A DNA stretch of 64,000 nt from Cellulosimicrobium sp. Marseille-Q4280. Its GTDB lineage: Bacteria; Actinomycetota; Actinomycetes; Actinomycetales; Cellulomonadaceae. Positions 1 to 9,200 of the stretch are shown here, piece after piece. Every line of letters begins with the position of its first letter. The stretch's first letter is position 1. The DNA lies in contig NZ_CALPBY010000006.1 of the NCBI RefSeq assembly GCF_943181405.1, forward strand, positions 248,001 to 312,000, in the 5' to 3' direction. Both the position numbers and the translations under genes were made by a program. The notes under the pieces were generated by a model that had not been told where the DNA came from, made no database searches, and saw only the letters and a program-made list of their open reading frames with translations.

Positions 1-221
1 GACACGGTCGGCTGGGAGACGTCCGTGAGCGCCACGAGGTCGCACACGCACGCCTCCCCCGCCGGAGAGGTCGCGATGAAGGACAGCATCCGCAGGCGCA
101 GCGGCTCCGCGAGAGCCTTGAGCGTGGTGGCGACGGCGCCGGCGACCTCGGTGCCGATCGCGTGGGACTCGATCTGCGGGGCGCAGTCCGGGTCCGCGAC
201 GGTCAGGGGGGTGGTGGTCAT
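1..221 (-). CDS. arsR: ArsR-family metalloregulator, 3' part beyond left edge
   Basis: The first 73 residues of a winged-helix repressor are visible; the rest lies outside the window. A CVCDL motif with Cys58 and Cys60 sits where ArsR proteins bind As(III)/Sb(III), followed by the start of the recognition helix (TDVSQPTV). In this family, metalloid binding releases the repressor from DNA. The ATG at 221 overlaps the stop of acr3 (ATGA), with a GAAGAGG ribosome site inside acr3, so it is the last gene seen of the trxB-acr3 operon. It probably represses that operon through the palindrome at 2460-2473 (inference). Confidence 0.93.
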   Translation of the reverse strand, partial: MTTTPLTVADPDCAPQIESHAIGTEVAGAVATTLKALAEPLRLRMLSFIATSPAGEACVCDLVALTDVSQPTV

Positions 222-1321
222 GACCTCACCTCTTCCAGCTCACGTGCAGGGGTCGTGGCGGCGTACGGGTCGACGGCGAACCAGCGGCGCGCGAGCCACA
301 GGGAGACGTAGACGAGGCCCACCAGGACCGGGACCTCGATGAGCGGACCCACGACGCCGGCCAGGGCCTGGCCCGAGGTCGCGCCGAAGGTGCCGATCGC
401 GACGGCGATCGCGAGCTCGAAGTTGTTGCCCGCGGCGGTGAACGCGAGCGTCGTGGAGCGTGCGTAGCCGAGCGCGAGCATCTTGCCGACGACGATGCCG
501 ATGCCCCACATGGCGGCGAAGTAGACCAGCAGCGGGAGCGCGATGCGGGCGACGTCGAGCGGGTTGGACGTGACGGCCTCGCCCTGCAGGGCGAAGAGCA
601 GGACGATCGTGAACAGCAGCCCGTACAGCGCCCACGGCCCGACGGCGGGCAGGAACCGGTCCTCGTACCAGGTGCGGCCCTTGGCGCGCTCCCCGACCAG
701 GCGGGAGGCGAACCCGGCCGCCAGCGGGACGCCGAGGAAGACGAGGACGTTGAGGGCGATCTGCCCGACCGAGACGCCCAGGCCCTGGGTGTCCAGACCG
801 AGCCACCCGGGCAGCACGGTGAGGTAGAAGTAGCCGAGCAGCGAGAACGCGACCACCTGGAACACGGAGTTGATCGCGACCAGCACCGCGGCGGCCTCGC
901 GGTCCCCGCACGCGAGGTCGTTCCAGATGACGACCATGGCGATGCAGCGGGCGAGACCGACGATGATCAGCCCGGTGCGGTACTCGGGCAGGTCGGGCAG
1001 GAAGACCCAGGCCAGCGCGAACATCAGCGCCGGCCCCACCAGCCAGTTCAGCACCAGCGAGGAGACCAGGAGCTTCTTGTCGCCCGTGACCGCGCCGACG
1101 CGGTCGTAGCGGACCTTCGCCAGCACCGGGTACATCATGACCAGCAGGCCGAGCGCGATCGGGACCGAGATGCCGCCGACCTCCATCGCCGTCAGCGCGT
1201 CCGACAGCGCGGGGACGAACCGGCCCAGGACGAGGCCGGCGACCATCGCGAGCCCGATCCACAGCGGCAGCCATCGGTCCAGCGTGGACAGGCGCGGCGC
1301 GGTCGCGGTGGGGCCGCTCAC
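218..1321 (-). CDS. acr3: ACR3-type arsenite efflux permease
   Basis: A 367-residue inner-membrane carrier with about ten hydrophobic segments. The ACR3 signature is clear: the segment around residues 121-150 carries Cys126 and Cys138 in the context ARCIAMVVIWNDLACGD. ACR3 proteins extrude arsenite using the proton gradient. The start is GTG, overlapping the stop of the preceding 35-codon reading frame (GTGA), with GAGGAGG seven bases upstream. The downstream stop overlaps arsR. Length is typical for the family (350-400). Confidence 0.96.
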   Translation of the reverse strand: MSGPTATAPRLSTLDRWLPLWIGLAMVAGLVLGRFVPALSDALTAMEVGGISVPIALGLLVMMYPVLAKVRYDRVGAVTGDKKLLVSSLVLNWLVGPALMFALAWVFLPDLPEYRTGLIIVGLARCIAMVVIWNDLACGDREAAAVLVAINSVFQVVAFSLLGYFYLTVLPGWLGLDTQGLGVSVGQIALNVLVFLGVPLAAGFASRLVGERAKGRTWYEDRFLPAVGPWALYGLLFTIVLLFALQGEAVTSNPLDVARIALPLLVYFAAMWGIGIVVGKMLALGYARSTTLAFTAAGNNFELAIAVAIGTFGATSGQALAGVVGPLIEVPVLVGLVYVSLWLARRWFAVDPYAATTPARELEEVRS

Positions 1322-1425
1322 GCGAGGACCTCCTCGATCTCGGCGACCAGCGCCTGCTTCGGGCGCGCACCCACGACGGACCTCACGAACTTGCCGCCGG
1401 CGTCGGTGACGGTCACGGTGCTCAT
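1318..1425 (-). CDS. 35-residue thioredoxin C-terminal remnant, translated stub
   Basis: This short frame encodes only the last strand and helix of a thioredoxin: residues 6-34 ([20 protein letters not shown] and following) resemble the C-terminal end of thioredoxins with the usual VGA(R/K)PK motif. The CGPC active site and about 70 upstream residues are absent. Its ATG overlaps the trxB stop (ATGA) behind a strong GGAGGAGG site, and its TGA overlaps the GTG of acr3. Translation and coupling therefore look preserved although redox activity is impossible. A full trxB-trx-acr3 operon ancestor is inferred. Confidence 0.7.
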   Translation of the reverse strand: MSTVTVTDAGGKFVRSVVGARPKQALVAEIEEVLA

Positions 1426-2447
1426 CGGACCTCCTCCAGCGCCAGCGGCAGCTCGTCGGGGTTCGGGGTCTCGGGCGTGCCCGCCCGGTGCGGGAGGCCG
1501 ACTGCGCCCTCGAACCGGTCGGCGAGCGCGGTGAGGTAGCGCTGGGCGTCGAGTGCCGCCGCGCACCCCGACCCGGCCGCGGTGATGGCCTGGCGGTAGG
1601 TGTGGTCGACGGCGTCGCCGCACGCGAACACGCCCTCGACGCTGGTCGCGGTCGTGCGACCGACGACCTGGACGTAGCCCTCGTCGTCCAGGTCGACCTG
1701 CCCCTTGACGAGCTCGGTGCGCGGCTCGTGGCCGATCGCGACGAAGAGGCCCGTGGCGGGCAGGGCGCTCTCGACGCCGGTCACGGTGTCGCGCAGGCGC
1801 ACGCCCTCGACCTTGCTCTCGCCGTCGATGCCCACGACCTCGGAGTTCCACGCGAACTCGATCTTGGGGTCGGCGAGGGCGCGGTCGGCCATGATCTTCG
1901 ACGCGCGCAGCTCGTCGCGGCGGTGCACGAGCGTCACCTTCGAGGCGAACCGGGTGAGGAACGTGGCCTCCTCCACCGCGGAGTCGCCGCCACCGACGAC
2001 CGCGATGTGCTGGTCACGGAAGAAGAATCCGTCGCACGTCGCGCACCAGGACACCCCGCGCCCGGACAGGCGCTTCTCGTCGCCCAGGCCCAGCTCGCGG
2101 TACGCCGACCCCGTCGCGAGGATCACCGCGCGAGCACGGTACGTCTCACCGTTGCCCGTCACGACCGTCTTGACCGGTCCCTCGAGGTCGAGCAGCGTCG
2201 CGTCGTCCCACTCGATGTGCGCACCGAACCGCTCGGCCTGCGTGCGCATGCTCTCCATGAGGTCCGGCCCCATGATCCCGTCCGGGAAGCCCGGGAAGTT
2301 CTCGACGTCCGTCGTGTTCATCAGGGCGCCGCCGGCCGTCACCGAACCGGCCAGCACCACGGGTGCCATACCTGCGCGGGCCGCGTAGATCGCTGCGGTG
2401 TACCCCGCCGGCCCGGAGCCCACGATGATCACGTTCTGTATCGACAT
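1422..2447 (-). CDS. trxB: thioredoxin reductase
   Basis: A 341-residue flavoprotein. The FAD-binding GSGPAG lies at residues 10-15, the redox pair CATC at Cys135/Cys138, the NADPH-binding GGGDSA near 152-157, and a C-terminal GDAVD that contacts FAD. It passes electrons from NADPH to thioredoxin; in ars operons this supports thioredoxin-dependent arsenate reductases. It is first in a coupled operon with the thioredoxin stub, acr3 and arsR. No Shine-Dalgarno is seen before the ATG, so the mRNA may begin at or near the start codon. Whether it is the cell's main trxB cannot be told from the window. Confidence 0.96.
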   Translation of the reverse strand: MSIQNVIIVGSGPAGYTAAIYAARAGMAPVVLAGSVTAGGALMNTTDVENFPGFPDGIMGPDLMESMRTQAERFGAHIEWDDATLLDLEGPVKTVVTGNGETYRARAVILATGSAYRELGLGDEKRLSGRGVSWCATCDGFFFRDQHIAVVGGGDSAVEEATFLTRFASKVTLVHRRDELRASKIMADRALADPKIEFAWNSEVVGIDGESKVEGVRLRDTVTGVESALPATGLFVAIGHEPRTELVKGQVDLDDEGYVQVVGRTTATSVEGVFACGDAVDHTYRQAITAAGSGCAAALDAQRYLTALADRFEGAVGLPHRAGTPETPNPDELPLALEEVR

Positions 2448-2459
2448 GTGTCTATGTTG

Positions 2460-2473
2460 ACATCGATCGATGT
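2460..2473. promoter_or_regulatory. ars operator palindrome
   Basis: ACATCGATCGATGT is a perfect 14-bp palindrome 12 nt upstream of the trxB start codon. Read toward trxB it lies between a TTGCGC and a weak CAACAT hexamer 17 nt apart, where a repressor would block RNA polymerase. ArsR-family operators are short AT-flanked inverted repeats of this kind. Binding by the ArsR at the operon's end is inference. Confidence 0.6.
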
Positions 2474-2517
2474 AGCGCGCAAGGAGCCGCTCGAGGGTCG
2501 GGGCGACGTCCCGTTCG

Positions 2518-3072
2518 CTAGCGCGTCGGCGGCAACACGACCTCCCGCGTGCTGGTGAGCACCGTGACGGGCTCGTCGGCCGGCAGCCCGTCGACGTGCA
2601 CGACGCTCGTGCTCGGGACGACGTCGAGCGTGCACGGACGGGTGTCCGTGGCCGCCCTCCGGCCGAACGTGAAGGCGAGGGTGCGCTCGGCGGCGTCCCA
2701 CTCGACGTCGACCGGGGTGAGCGGGCACGAGCTCGACCCGACGGTCACGACGTTCACCGTCTGCGGCTCGCCACCCCTGGCGAAACCGACGCCGTGCTCC
2801 TCGGGGTCGACCGCCGGACGGAGCTCGCCGCCCTCCGCCGGGAGCCCGAGGTAGGTGACGTCGGCGACCGACCTGACGTGCACGGCGGGGTCCGCGACGC
2901 ACGCCGTCAGCCCGAGGCCCGCCACGAGGGCGACTGCCGCGCCGACGGCGGCGCGCGTCGCACGACCGCCGGCCGGGCGGGTCCTCCGGGTCGTCCCGGT
3001 GTGCCGGGTCGATCGAGCCTCCCGGGTGGTCCTCGTCCGGGTCGCCCGCGTCGTGGTCGTGCTCCAGGTCAT
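2518..3072 (-). CDS. putative lipoprotein with Thr/Arg-rich N-terminus
   Basis: A 184-residue protein without a recognised family. From the ATG at 3072 (GGAAGGA ribosome site), residues 1-40 are almost only Thr, Arg and Ala, followed by a hydrophobic segment and a lipobox LTAC with Cys58, then an extracytoplasmic domain with one further Cys pair. The n-region is unusually long for a lipoprotein, so the true start could be internal, although I see no convincing in-frame start nearer the hydrophobic stretch. It is divergent from the fasciclin-domain gene, and a surface role is likely. An in-frame ATG farther upstream (to 3201) gives a longer version lacking a ribosome site. Confidence 0.6.
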   Translation of the reverse strand: MTWSTTTTRATRTRTTREARSTRHTGTTRRTRPAGGRATRAAVGAAVALVAGLGLTACVADPAVHVRSVADVTYLGLPAEGGELRPAVDPEEHGVGFARGGEPQTVNVVTVGSSSCPLTPVDVEWDAAERTLAFTFGRRAATDTRPCTLDVVPSTSVVHVDGLPADEPVTVLTSTREVVLPPTR

Positions 3073-3356
3073 GGCTCGTCCTTCCGTGCGGTCCGCGCGC
3101 CGGGCGACGTCCGTCCCGGTCGCGCGACCCACGCTCGTCCTGAGGCCGCGTCGGCCGCATCGGGCGATCGCGCACGACCGGCGACGCGGGGACTCAGGCA
3201 CACCTCGGCGGCACGACCGTCCCGGCTGAGGCCCCTCAGACGGACCTGGTCGCCGTCCGGTGCATCCGCGCGGACCGTCCCGGGGGAAGAGCAGGTGGAC
3301 GTCGCCACGACGTCCGGCGGCCCCGGGCCGCCGTGCTCCGACGAAGGGACTCGACG

Positions 3357-4007
3357 ATGAACCTCCGACGCACGCTCCGCCGCACCACCGCCGCCATGAC
3401 GGCGGTCCTTCTCGCCTCGACGGGCGTCGCGGTCGCCGCGACCTCGGCCTCCGCCGCGCCCGGCACCACCAGCCTGGCCTCCGTGCTCGCCGCGGACGGC
3501 GACACGTTCGACCGGAACTGGTACGACTTCGACATCGTCGACCAGGCGGTCGCCGCCGTGCTCGCCGCGAAGCCGGACAGCCCGGTCGCCGTCCTCGCCG
3601 ACGGGACGGTCCCGCTCACCGCGTTCCTGCCCAACGACCGCGCCTTCCAGCTCCTCGCGTTCGACCTCACGCACCGGTGGCAGCGGACCGAGAGCGGCAC
3701 GCTGACGGCGATCGCGGAGGCCGTCGGCATCGACGCCGTCGAGCAGGTGCTCCTCTACCACGTGGTCCCGGGCGCGACGATCGACGCCCGCACCGCGCTC
3801 GCGTCCGACGACGCCGCGCTCACCACCGCCCAGGGCGGCACCTTCCGCGTCGACGTCCTGAGCAAGAAGCTCGCCCTCGTCCGGCTGGTCGACCAGGACC
3901 GGAACGACCTCAACCCGTTCCTCGTGGCGAGCAGGCTCGACCTCAACAAGGGCAACGTGCAGATCGCGCACGGGATCTCGGCCGTGCTGCGCCCGCTCGA
4001 TCTCTGA
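3357..4007 (+). CDS. secreted fasciclin (FAS1) domain protein
   Basis: A 216-residue exported protein. Residues 1-33 form a Sec signal peptide (RR near the start, Ala-rich core, cleavage near SASA). The remainder is one FAS1 domain: the H1-like LTAFLPNDRAFQ motif near residue 90, and the YHVVPGATID motif followed by a C-terminal hydrophobic strand. FAS1 domains mediate adhesion or bind polysaccharide or lipid. The ATG was chosen because GAAGGGA lies about eight bases before it. No anchor or sortase motif is visible, so it is probably released or bound non-covalently. Confidence 0.88.
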   Translation: MNLRRTLRRTTAAMTAVLLASTGVAVAATSASAAPGTTSLASVLAADGDTFDRNWYDFDIVDQAVAAVLAAKPDSPVAVLADGTVPLTAFLPNDRAFQLLAFDLTHRWQRTESGTLTAIAEAVGIDAVEQVLLYHVVPGATIDARTALASDDAALTTAQGGTFRVDVLSKKLALVRLVDQDRNDLNPFLVASRLDLNKGNVQIAHGISAVLRPLDL

Positions 4008-4067
4008 GCCCTCGCACCACACCCCGACGGTTCGGCACCCCGACGGTCCGGCACCCCGTGCGCCGCT

Positions 4068-4124
4068 CGGCACCTCGTGCGCTCCTCGGCGTCTGCAGCT
4101 GCCGGACGAGCGCACGAGGTGCCG
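4068..4124. terminator. bidirectional terminator hairpin
   Basis: A perfect 17-bp inverted repeat (4068-4084 and 4108-4124) with a 23-nt loop lies between convergent genes. The core CGGCACC also recurs upstream at 4031-4037 and in degenerate form at 4049-4055. The stem has no U-tract, as is common in GC-rich actinobacteria. Confidence 0.65.
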
Positions 4125-4152
4125 AACCGTCCTCCGCGCGTCAGTCCTCTCG

Positions 4153-4776
4153 TCAGGCAGGACCGGTGTCGTCGGACGCGGGGCGGAGCCGGAAGCGGAG
4201 GTGGGTCACGCGCTCGCCCGGGGTCACGTCCGGGCCGTCGAGCACGTACGGGGCCGGGCCGATCGCGTCGAAGAACCGCACGCCGTCGCCCAGCAGGACG
4301 GGGACGAGGTCGAGCACGACCTCGTCGAGAAGACCGGCCGCGAGCGCCTGGCTCGCCATCTCGCCCGCGTTGACCGCGACGTCGAGGCCGCCGGCGAGCT
4401 CGTGCCCCGCCGCGACGGCGTCCTCGATCCCCGTCGTGACGAACCGGAAGGGCGCGCCGGGGTGCGCGTCGACCCACTCCTGCGGGACGGTGTGCGTGAG
4501 CACGACGACGGGCTTGTCGAGCGGGTGCGTCCCTCCCCAGCCGTCGGTCATGTCGAAGAGCCGCCGACCCACGACGAGGACCCCGATCTGCGGCATGACG
4601 GCGCTCAGGTAGCGGTGGTCGGCCGGTGACAGGTGGAAGTGCACGTCCGGGTTCGCGCTCGGGAACTCCTGGTCCCCGCCGTCGTACCAGGCGAAGAGGT
4701 GCTCGAACCCGGTGCCCTGCGGTCCCGCGATGAACCCGTCCAGCGACACGCTCGCGCTCGTGGTCACGATGCCCAT
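4153..4776 (-). CDS. dihydrofolate reductase / RibD C-terminal family protein
   Basis: A 207-residue cytosolic protein of the RibD_C/DHFR-like fold (YyaP/YwjB group). Typical features are the N-terminal SVSLDGFIAGP motif (residues 10-20), VVGRRLFDMTDGWGG in the middle, and the C-terminal LLDEVVLDLVPVLLGDGVRFF. Family members use NAD(P)H but most have unknown substrates; this is not the folA enzyme. It stands alone between convergent and divergent neighbours. Confidence 0.85.
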   Translation of the reverse strand: MGIVTTSASVSLDGFIAGPQGTGFEHLFAWYDGGDQEFPSANPDVHFHLSPADHRYLSAVMPQIGVLVVGRRLFDMTDGWGGTHPLDKPVVVLTHTVPQEWVDAHPGAPFRFVTTGIEDAVAAGHELAGGLDVAVNAGEMASQALAAGLLDEVVLDLVPVLLGDGVRFFDAIGPAPYVLDGPDVTPGERVTHLRFRLRPASDDTGPA

Positions 4777-4904
4777 GCCGTCCGCTCCCTCCGTCTCGAC
4801 GGCCCGCGCTCCTGCGCGAGCCCACCCGTGGTCCGACCGGACCGGTGCTCCCGACTCATCGGCCTGCGTACGGTGGGACCACTCGCCCGACCCCGGAGGT
4901 CCGT

Positions 4905-5600
4905 GTGCCCGAGCCCGTCGTCCTCTCGCTGCCGTTCACCGGACGGTGGCTCGTGCAGAACAGCCCGGCGCGGCGGGTCCCCAGCCACGGCGTCGAGCTC
5001 TACGGCATGCGGTACGCGATCGACTTCGTCGGCGTCGACGAGCGGCACCGCACGAGCCCCGTCCGCGACTGGCGGACCGTGCTCACGACCGAGCCGCCGG
5101 AGCGGTTCGTCGCGTTCGGGCGACCGGTCCTCGCGCCCGGTGCGGGCGTCGTCGTGCACGTGCACGACGGAGAGCCCGACCACGAGGCACGGCGGTCACC
5201 GTTCGCCCTGGCCCCCTACGCGCTCGGCCAGGCTGGGCGCGTGCGGCAGGGCCCGGCGGCGATCGCGGGGAACCACGTCGTCGTGGCGCTCGCCGGGCGG
5301 CGCGCGTGGGTCACGCTCGTGCACCTGCGGCTCGGGTCGCTCCGCGTCCGTCCGGGCGAGGAGGTCGCCGAGGGCCAGGTGCTCGGCGAGTGCGGGAACT
5401 CGGGGAACTCGACGCAGCCGCACGTGCACGTGCAGGTCACCGACAGCCCGGACCTCGCCGTCGCGCGCGGGCTCCCGACGGCGTTCCGCGACTTCCGCGA
5501 GCGGCCGCACCGGGGTGGTGCGGCGCTCGAGCGCGACGTCGGCGTGCCGGACGAGAGGTCCGTGGTGGAGCCGCTCGCTGCCGGTCCGGCAGGCTCCTAG
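4905..5600 (+). CDS. M23-like peptidase domain protein
   Basis: A 231-residue protein with LytM/M23 zinc-site features: His28 in SHGVELYG, Asp40 in YAIDF, and an H-x-H pair His173/His175 after GNSGNSTQP. This matches the H..D..HxH ligand set of lysostaphin-type endopeptidases. The region between carries the GxxxxxGNxVVV core. There is no signal peptide or membrane segment, which is unusual for a wall hydrolase, so the substrate may be intracellular or export may be non-classical. The GTG start has GGAGG six bases upstream; an earlier in-frame ATG at 4845 lacks a ribosome site. Confidence 0.8.
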   Translation: MPEPVVLSLPFTGRWLVQNSPARRVPSHGVELYGMRYAIDFVGVDERHRTSPVRDWRTVLTTEPPERFVAFGRPVLAPGAGVVVHVHDGEPDHEARRSPFALAPYALGQAGRVRQGPAAIAGNHVVVALAGRRAWVTLVHLRLGSLRVRPGEEVAEGQVLGECGNSGNSTQPHVHVQVTDSPDLAVARGLPTAFRDFRERPHRGGAALERDVGVPDERSVVEPLAAGPAGS

Positions 5601-5607
5601 CCGGGCG

Positions 5608-6012
5608 TCACGCCTGGCGCACCTCGTGCGCGCGCTGCCAGGAGCCGACGAGGCGGCCGTCGTCGGTCACGAGCCGGAACGGGGCGAGGGGCAGGTTCCC
5701 CGCCCGCAGCCGGGACCGCAGGACGTCGAGCGCCGCGGCGTCGTCGACGGCGCCGAAGACCTCGCCCCGGACCGCACCACCCGCCGTGACCACCTGGTAC
5801 CGCGTGGTACCCGTGTCGCTCACGTGCACCTCGTGGGCGTGCTGCGCGACCTCCTGGGCGACCTCCCGTGTCGGGAGCTCGTGCCACGTGCGGTCCTCGG
5901 TCTCGAGCTCCCACGTCCCGTGGGTCGCCTCGGGACGGACCGTGTACGAACGGTCCTCGGAGGCCGCGCGCCACGCGTCGTCCTCCTGCGCAGTCCACCG
6001 CAACGTGCTCAT
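5608..6012 (-). CDS. conserved hypothetical protein
   Basis: A 134-residue acidic soluble protein of unrecognised family. It begins MSTLRWTAQEDDAWRAA and is rich in Glu/Asp/Val with an alternating strand-like pattern (RYQVVTAGG, FRLVTDDGRLVGSW), suggesting a small beta-sheet domain. The ATG at 6012 follows AGGGGA. It is convergent with the M23-like gene and divergent from the giant secreted protein. Confidence 0.65.
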   Translation of the reverse strand: MSTLRWTAQEDDAWRAASEDRSYTVRPEATHGTWELETEDRTWHELPTREVAQEVAQHAHEVHVSDTGTTRYQVVTAGGAVRGEVFGAVDDAAALDVLRSRLRAGNLPLAPFRLVTDDGRLVGSWQRAHEVRQA

Positions 6013-6255
6013 CACATCCCCTGACGGCCAGACCCGGCACCGGCGTTCACCCCACGTCGGGCTCGAACAGTGTGACCCATGGGCGGGCGTGGACGAACTC
6101 GACCGCCTGGTCGGTGTGTGAGCCGGGCCCCCGGCCGTGGCGAGCCCGCGGCCCCCACCTGCGACGACGCCGAACTTCACCCTCGACACCCTGCGGTGCT
6201 GCCCCCAGGATGAAGGCGCTCGGCCACTGCCGGCCAGACCCGACGGGAGACCTGC

Positions 6256-9200
6256 ATGCGCACCGCACGCGCCCTGATCGCCGGTGGCCTCGCCGCCGTC
6301 CTCGCCGTGGGAGGGTCGGTCGTCGTCGCGGCACCGGCCTCCGCGAACGCCGCGACGTTCCTGTTCGGCAAGGCCGTCTACGGCCCGAACGAGGTCGTCC
6401 TCATCGAGACGGGCGGCCTCACCCGGGACTGCGACTTCATCGAGACGACGTCGGACGTGTACGTCGTGCCGACGGGCACCGTCGGTCCCGGCGGCAGCCT
6501 GTCCGACGTGAGCGGGACGCCGAACACGCTCCAGAGCTTCCTGCTCGGCAGCGCGGTGATCGACGAGCAGGTCGCGATCACGGCGCCGGGCGGCACTCTG
6601 GGCACCGGGACGTACGACGTCGTCGAGGACACGTGCCAGAACGGCGTCTTCGACGGCTCCGACTCGATCCAGCGCGAGGCGTTCTCCGTCGCGATCCCGA
6701 GCAGCGTGCCCGAGCTGCCGAGCGGCGCGATCGCCGCCATGAAGTCCGCGGCCTCGGCCGAGGCGGACCACTGGCGCGACGCCGCCCTGGCGTACACCGT
6801 GCTCTTCACCGCGTACAGCACGTACGAGCTCGTGTCGTCGGCGATGGTCCGCGACATGAAGGGCTTCATGATGTTCTACCTGACCTACGTGTGCAGCACC
6901 CCGCTCGTGCCGGCGGCACCGGGTGGGTCGCCGGTCAGCCCGTGGTGCCCCACGGTGAGCATCCAGGACACGCTGCGGCTCCAGATGGAGGTCGTGCGCA
7001 CGGTCGTCAACCACTCGCGCCACTACGAGGGCATCGCGGCCGACCCGCCGGACCCCGACTTCGCCGACCCCGCGCTCCCCGGCGCCGTCGCGACGTTCGA
7101 CTGGCCGTCCGGCGACCCGGTCGGCACGGCGCTCGCCGACTGGGCCGACACCGCGGCGCAGGGCGAGACGCTGACCCAGGCCTATCTCGCCTCGATGGAG
7201 AAGTACCAGGGCGCCGCGGAGCAGGACGACGTCGCCGCGGCCCTCATGCACGGCCGGGACGTCCAGGCCCGCGCGGCCGACCTCGCCCTCGTCCTCGAGC
7301 AGCAGGACGCCGCCGCGGCCGCGCTCACCACGACGCTGGACGAGCAGGGCGTGGACCTCGACGCCGCCGTCCAGGACCTCCGCGACCTGCAGGCACGTGT
7401 CGCCACGGACGGGCTGACCGACGAGGAGCAGCGCCACCTGCGCAACGCGGGCTTCTCGACGACCGAGATCACGGAGCTGAACCGGGTCCTCGTGGAGGAC
7501 GTCGAGCTCGAGCACCCGTTCGCGTCGGTCCAGGACCTCGTCGACGCGCAGGCCGCGGTCAACGGATCGATGTCGTCGGCGTTCGTCGGCGTCGCCGACG
7601 CGATGGACCCGGTCGTCGCGGAGCTCGAGACGGCGGTCGCCGCCCGCGGCGTCCCCGCGTACCCCGTGGTCGACGCCGGCGGCCCCTACGCCACGACGGT
7701 CGGCGCCCCGGTGCAGGTCGCGGCGTCGTGCGCGGACTGCGCGCAGGCGGCGTGGGACCTCGACGCCGACGGCGCCTTCGACGACGCGACCGGCCCGACG
7801 GCGACCGTCACCCCCACGAGCACGGGCGACACGCTCGTGGCCGTGCAGGTGACCGACGGCGGCGGTCGCCTCGGCGTCGACGTCGCGACGCTCTCGGTCG
7901 CCGCGCGCGACCCGGGCGTGACCCTCGGCGGCCTCACCCCGCCGCCCGACGGGGGCGTCGTCGAGATCCCGCTCGGTTCCGCCGTCGAGCTGACCGCCAC
8001 CGGAACGGGGCCGGCGGGCGAGACGCTCACGCCGCAGTGGGAGCTCGACGGGCAGCCGGCCGGGACGGGTGGCACGTTCACCGTCACGGCGACGACCGCC
8101 GACCCGGCGGCCCGCGACGTGCGCGTCACCGTGTCCGACGGCACCTCACGGCGCACCGCGCACTGGTCCGTGCTCGTCACGCACCCCGACGCGGACGCTG
8201 ACGGCTGGACCGCGAACGCCGACTGCGCCGACGACGACGCCGCCGTGCACCCGGGCACGCCGGAGGTCCCGGGGAACGGGCTCGACGACGACTGCGACCC
8301 GGGCACGCGCGACTCCGGTCCGCCCGAGGCGGGGTTCGACGTCGGGCCGCAGCCGGGGATCCTCGGCGAGGAGGTCACCCTGACCGACACCTCGACCGAC
8401 CCGGACGGCGAGGTGCGCGACCGGGCGTGGGACCTCGACGCGGACGGCTCGCCCGACGCGACGACCCGCGAGGTCGTGCACACGTGGACGACGGCCGGCC
8501 CCCACCCCGTGACGCTCACCGTCACCGACGACGACGGCGAGAGCGCGAGCGTGACCCGCGAGGTGGTCGTCACCGACCGCCCGGTGGCGGCGTTCTCCGT
8601 CGAGCCGGCCGAGCCCGAGGTGGGCGCGACCGTCCTGCTCGCGGACACCTCGACCGACGCGGACGGGATCGCCTCCTGGGAGTGGGACCTCGACCACGAC
8701 GGCACGACGTTCGACGTCGACAGCACCGAGCAGTCCCCGCAGCACGTGTTCGCGGCCGACGCGACGGTCGCGCTGCGCGTCACGGACGCGCTCGGCGCGA
8801 TCTCGGAGGTCGTCACGCGGCGCGTCGACGTGTCGGGCCCGCCCGTCGCGTCGTTCGAGCCGCTCCCGGCGGGCGGCCGCACCGACGTCGCGCTGCTCGC
8901 CCACGGCGCGACCGTCGTCGGGTCGTCCAGCCAGGCGTCCGCGACGTACGCGCCGCAGGAGATGGTGGACGTCGACTACCCGGACGCCTCCCGCCCTTGG
9001 CGCACCGCGAACGGCCAGGTCACCGACCAGTGGGCGACGCTCCGGCTCGGGGCCGACTACCTCGTGAGCGCGGTCGAGCTGCGCTCCGCGGCGTCCGGCG
9101 CGCGCGTGCGCGACGTCGAGCTCGCCGTCTCGACGACCGGCACCGACCCGGCGGACCTCACGACGGTCCTCCGGGGTCGCGTCGCGAACGACGCCACGCT

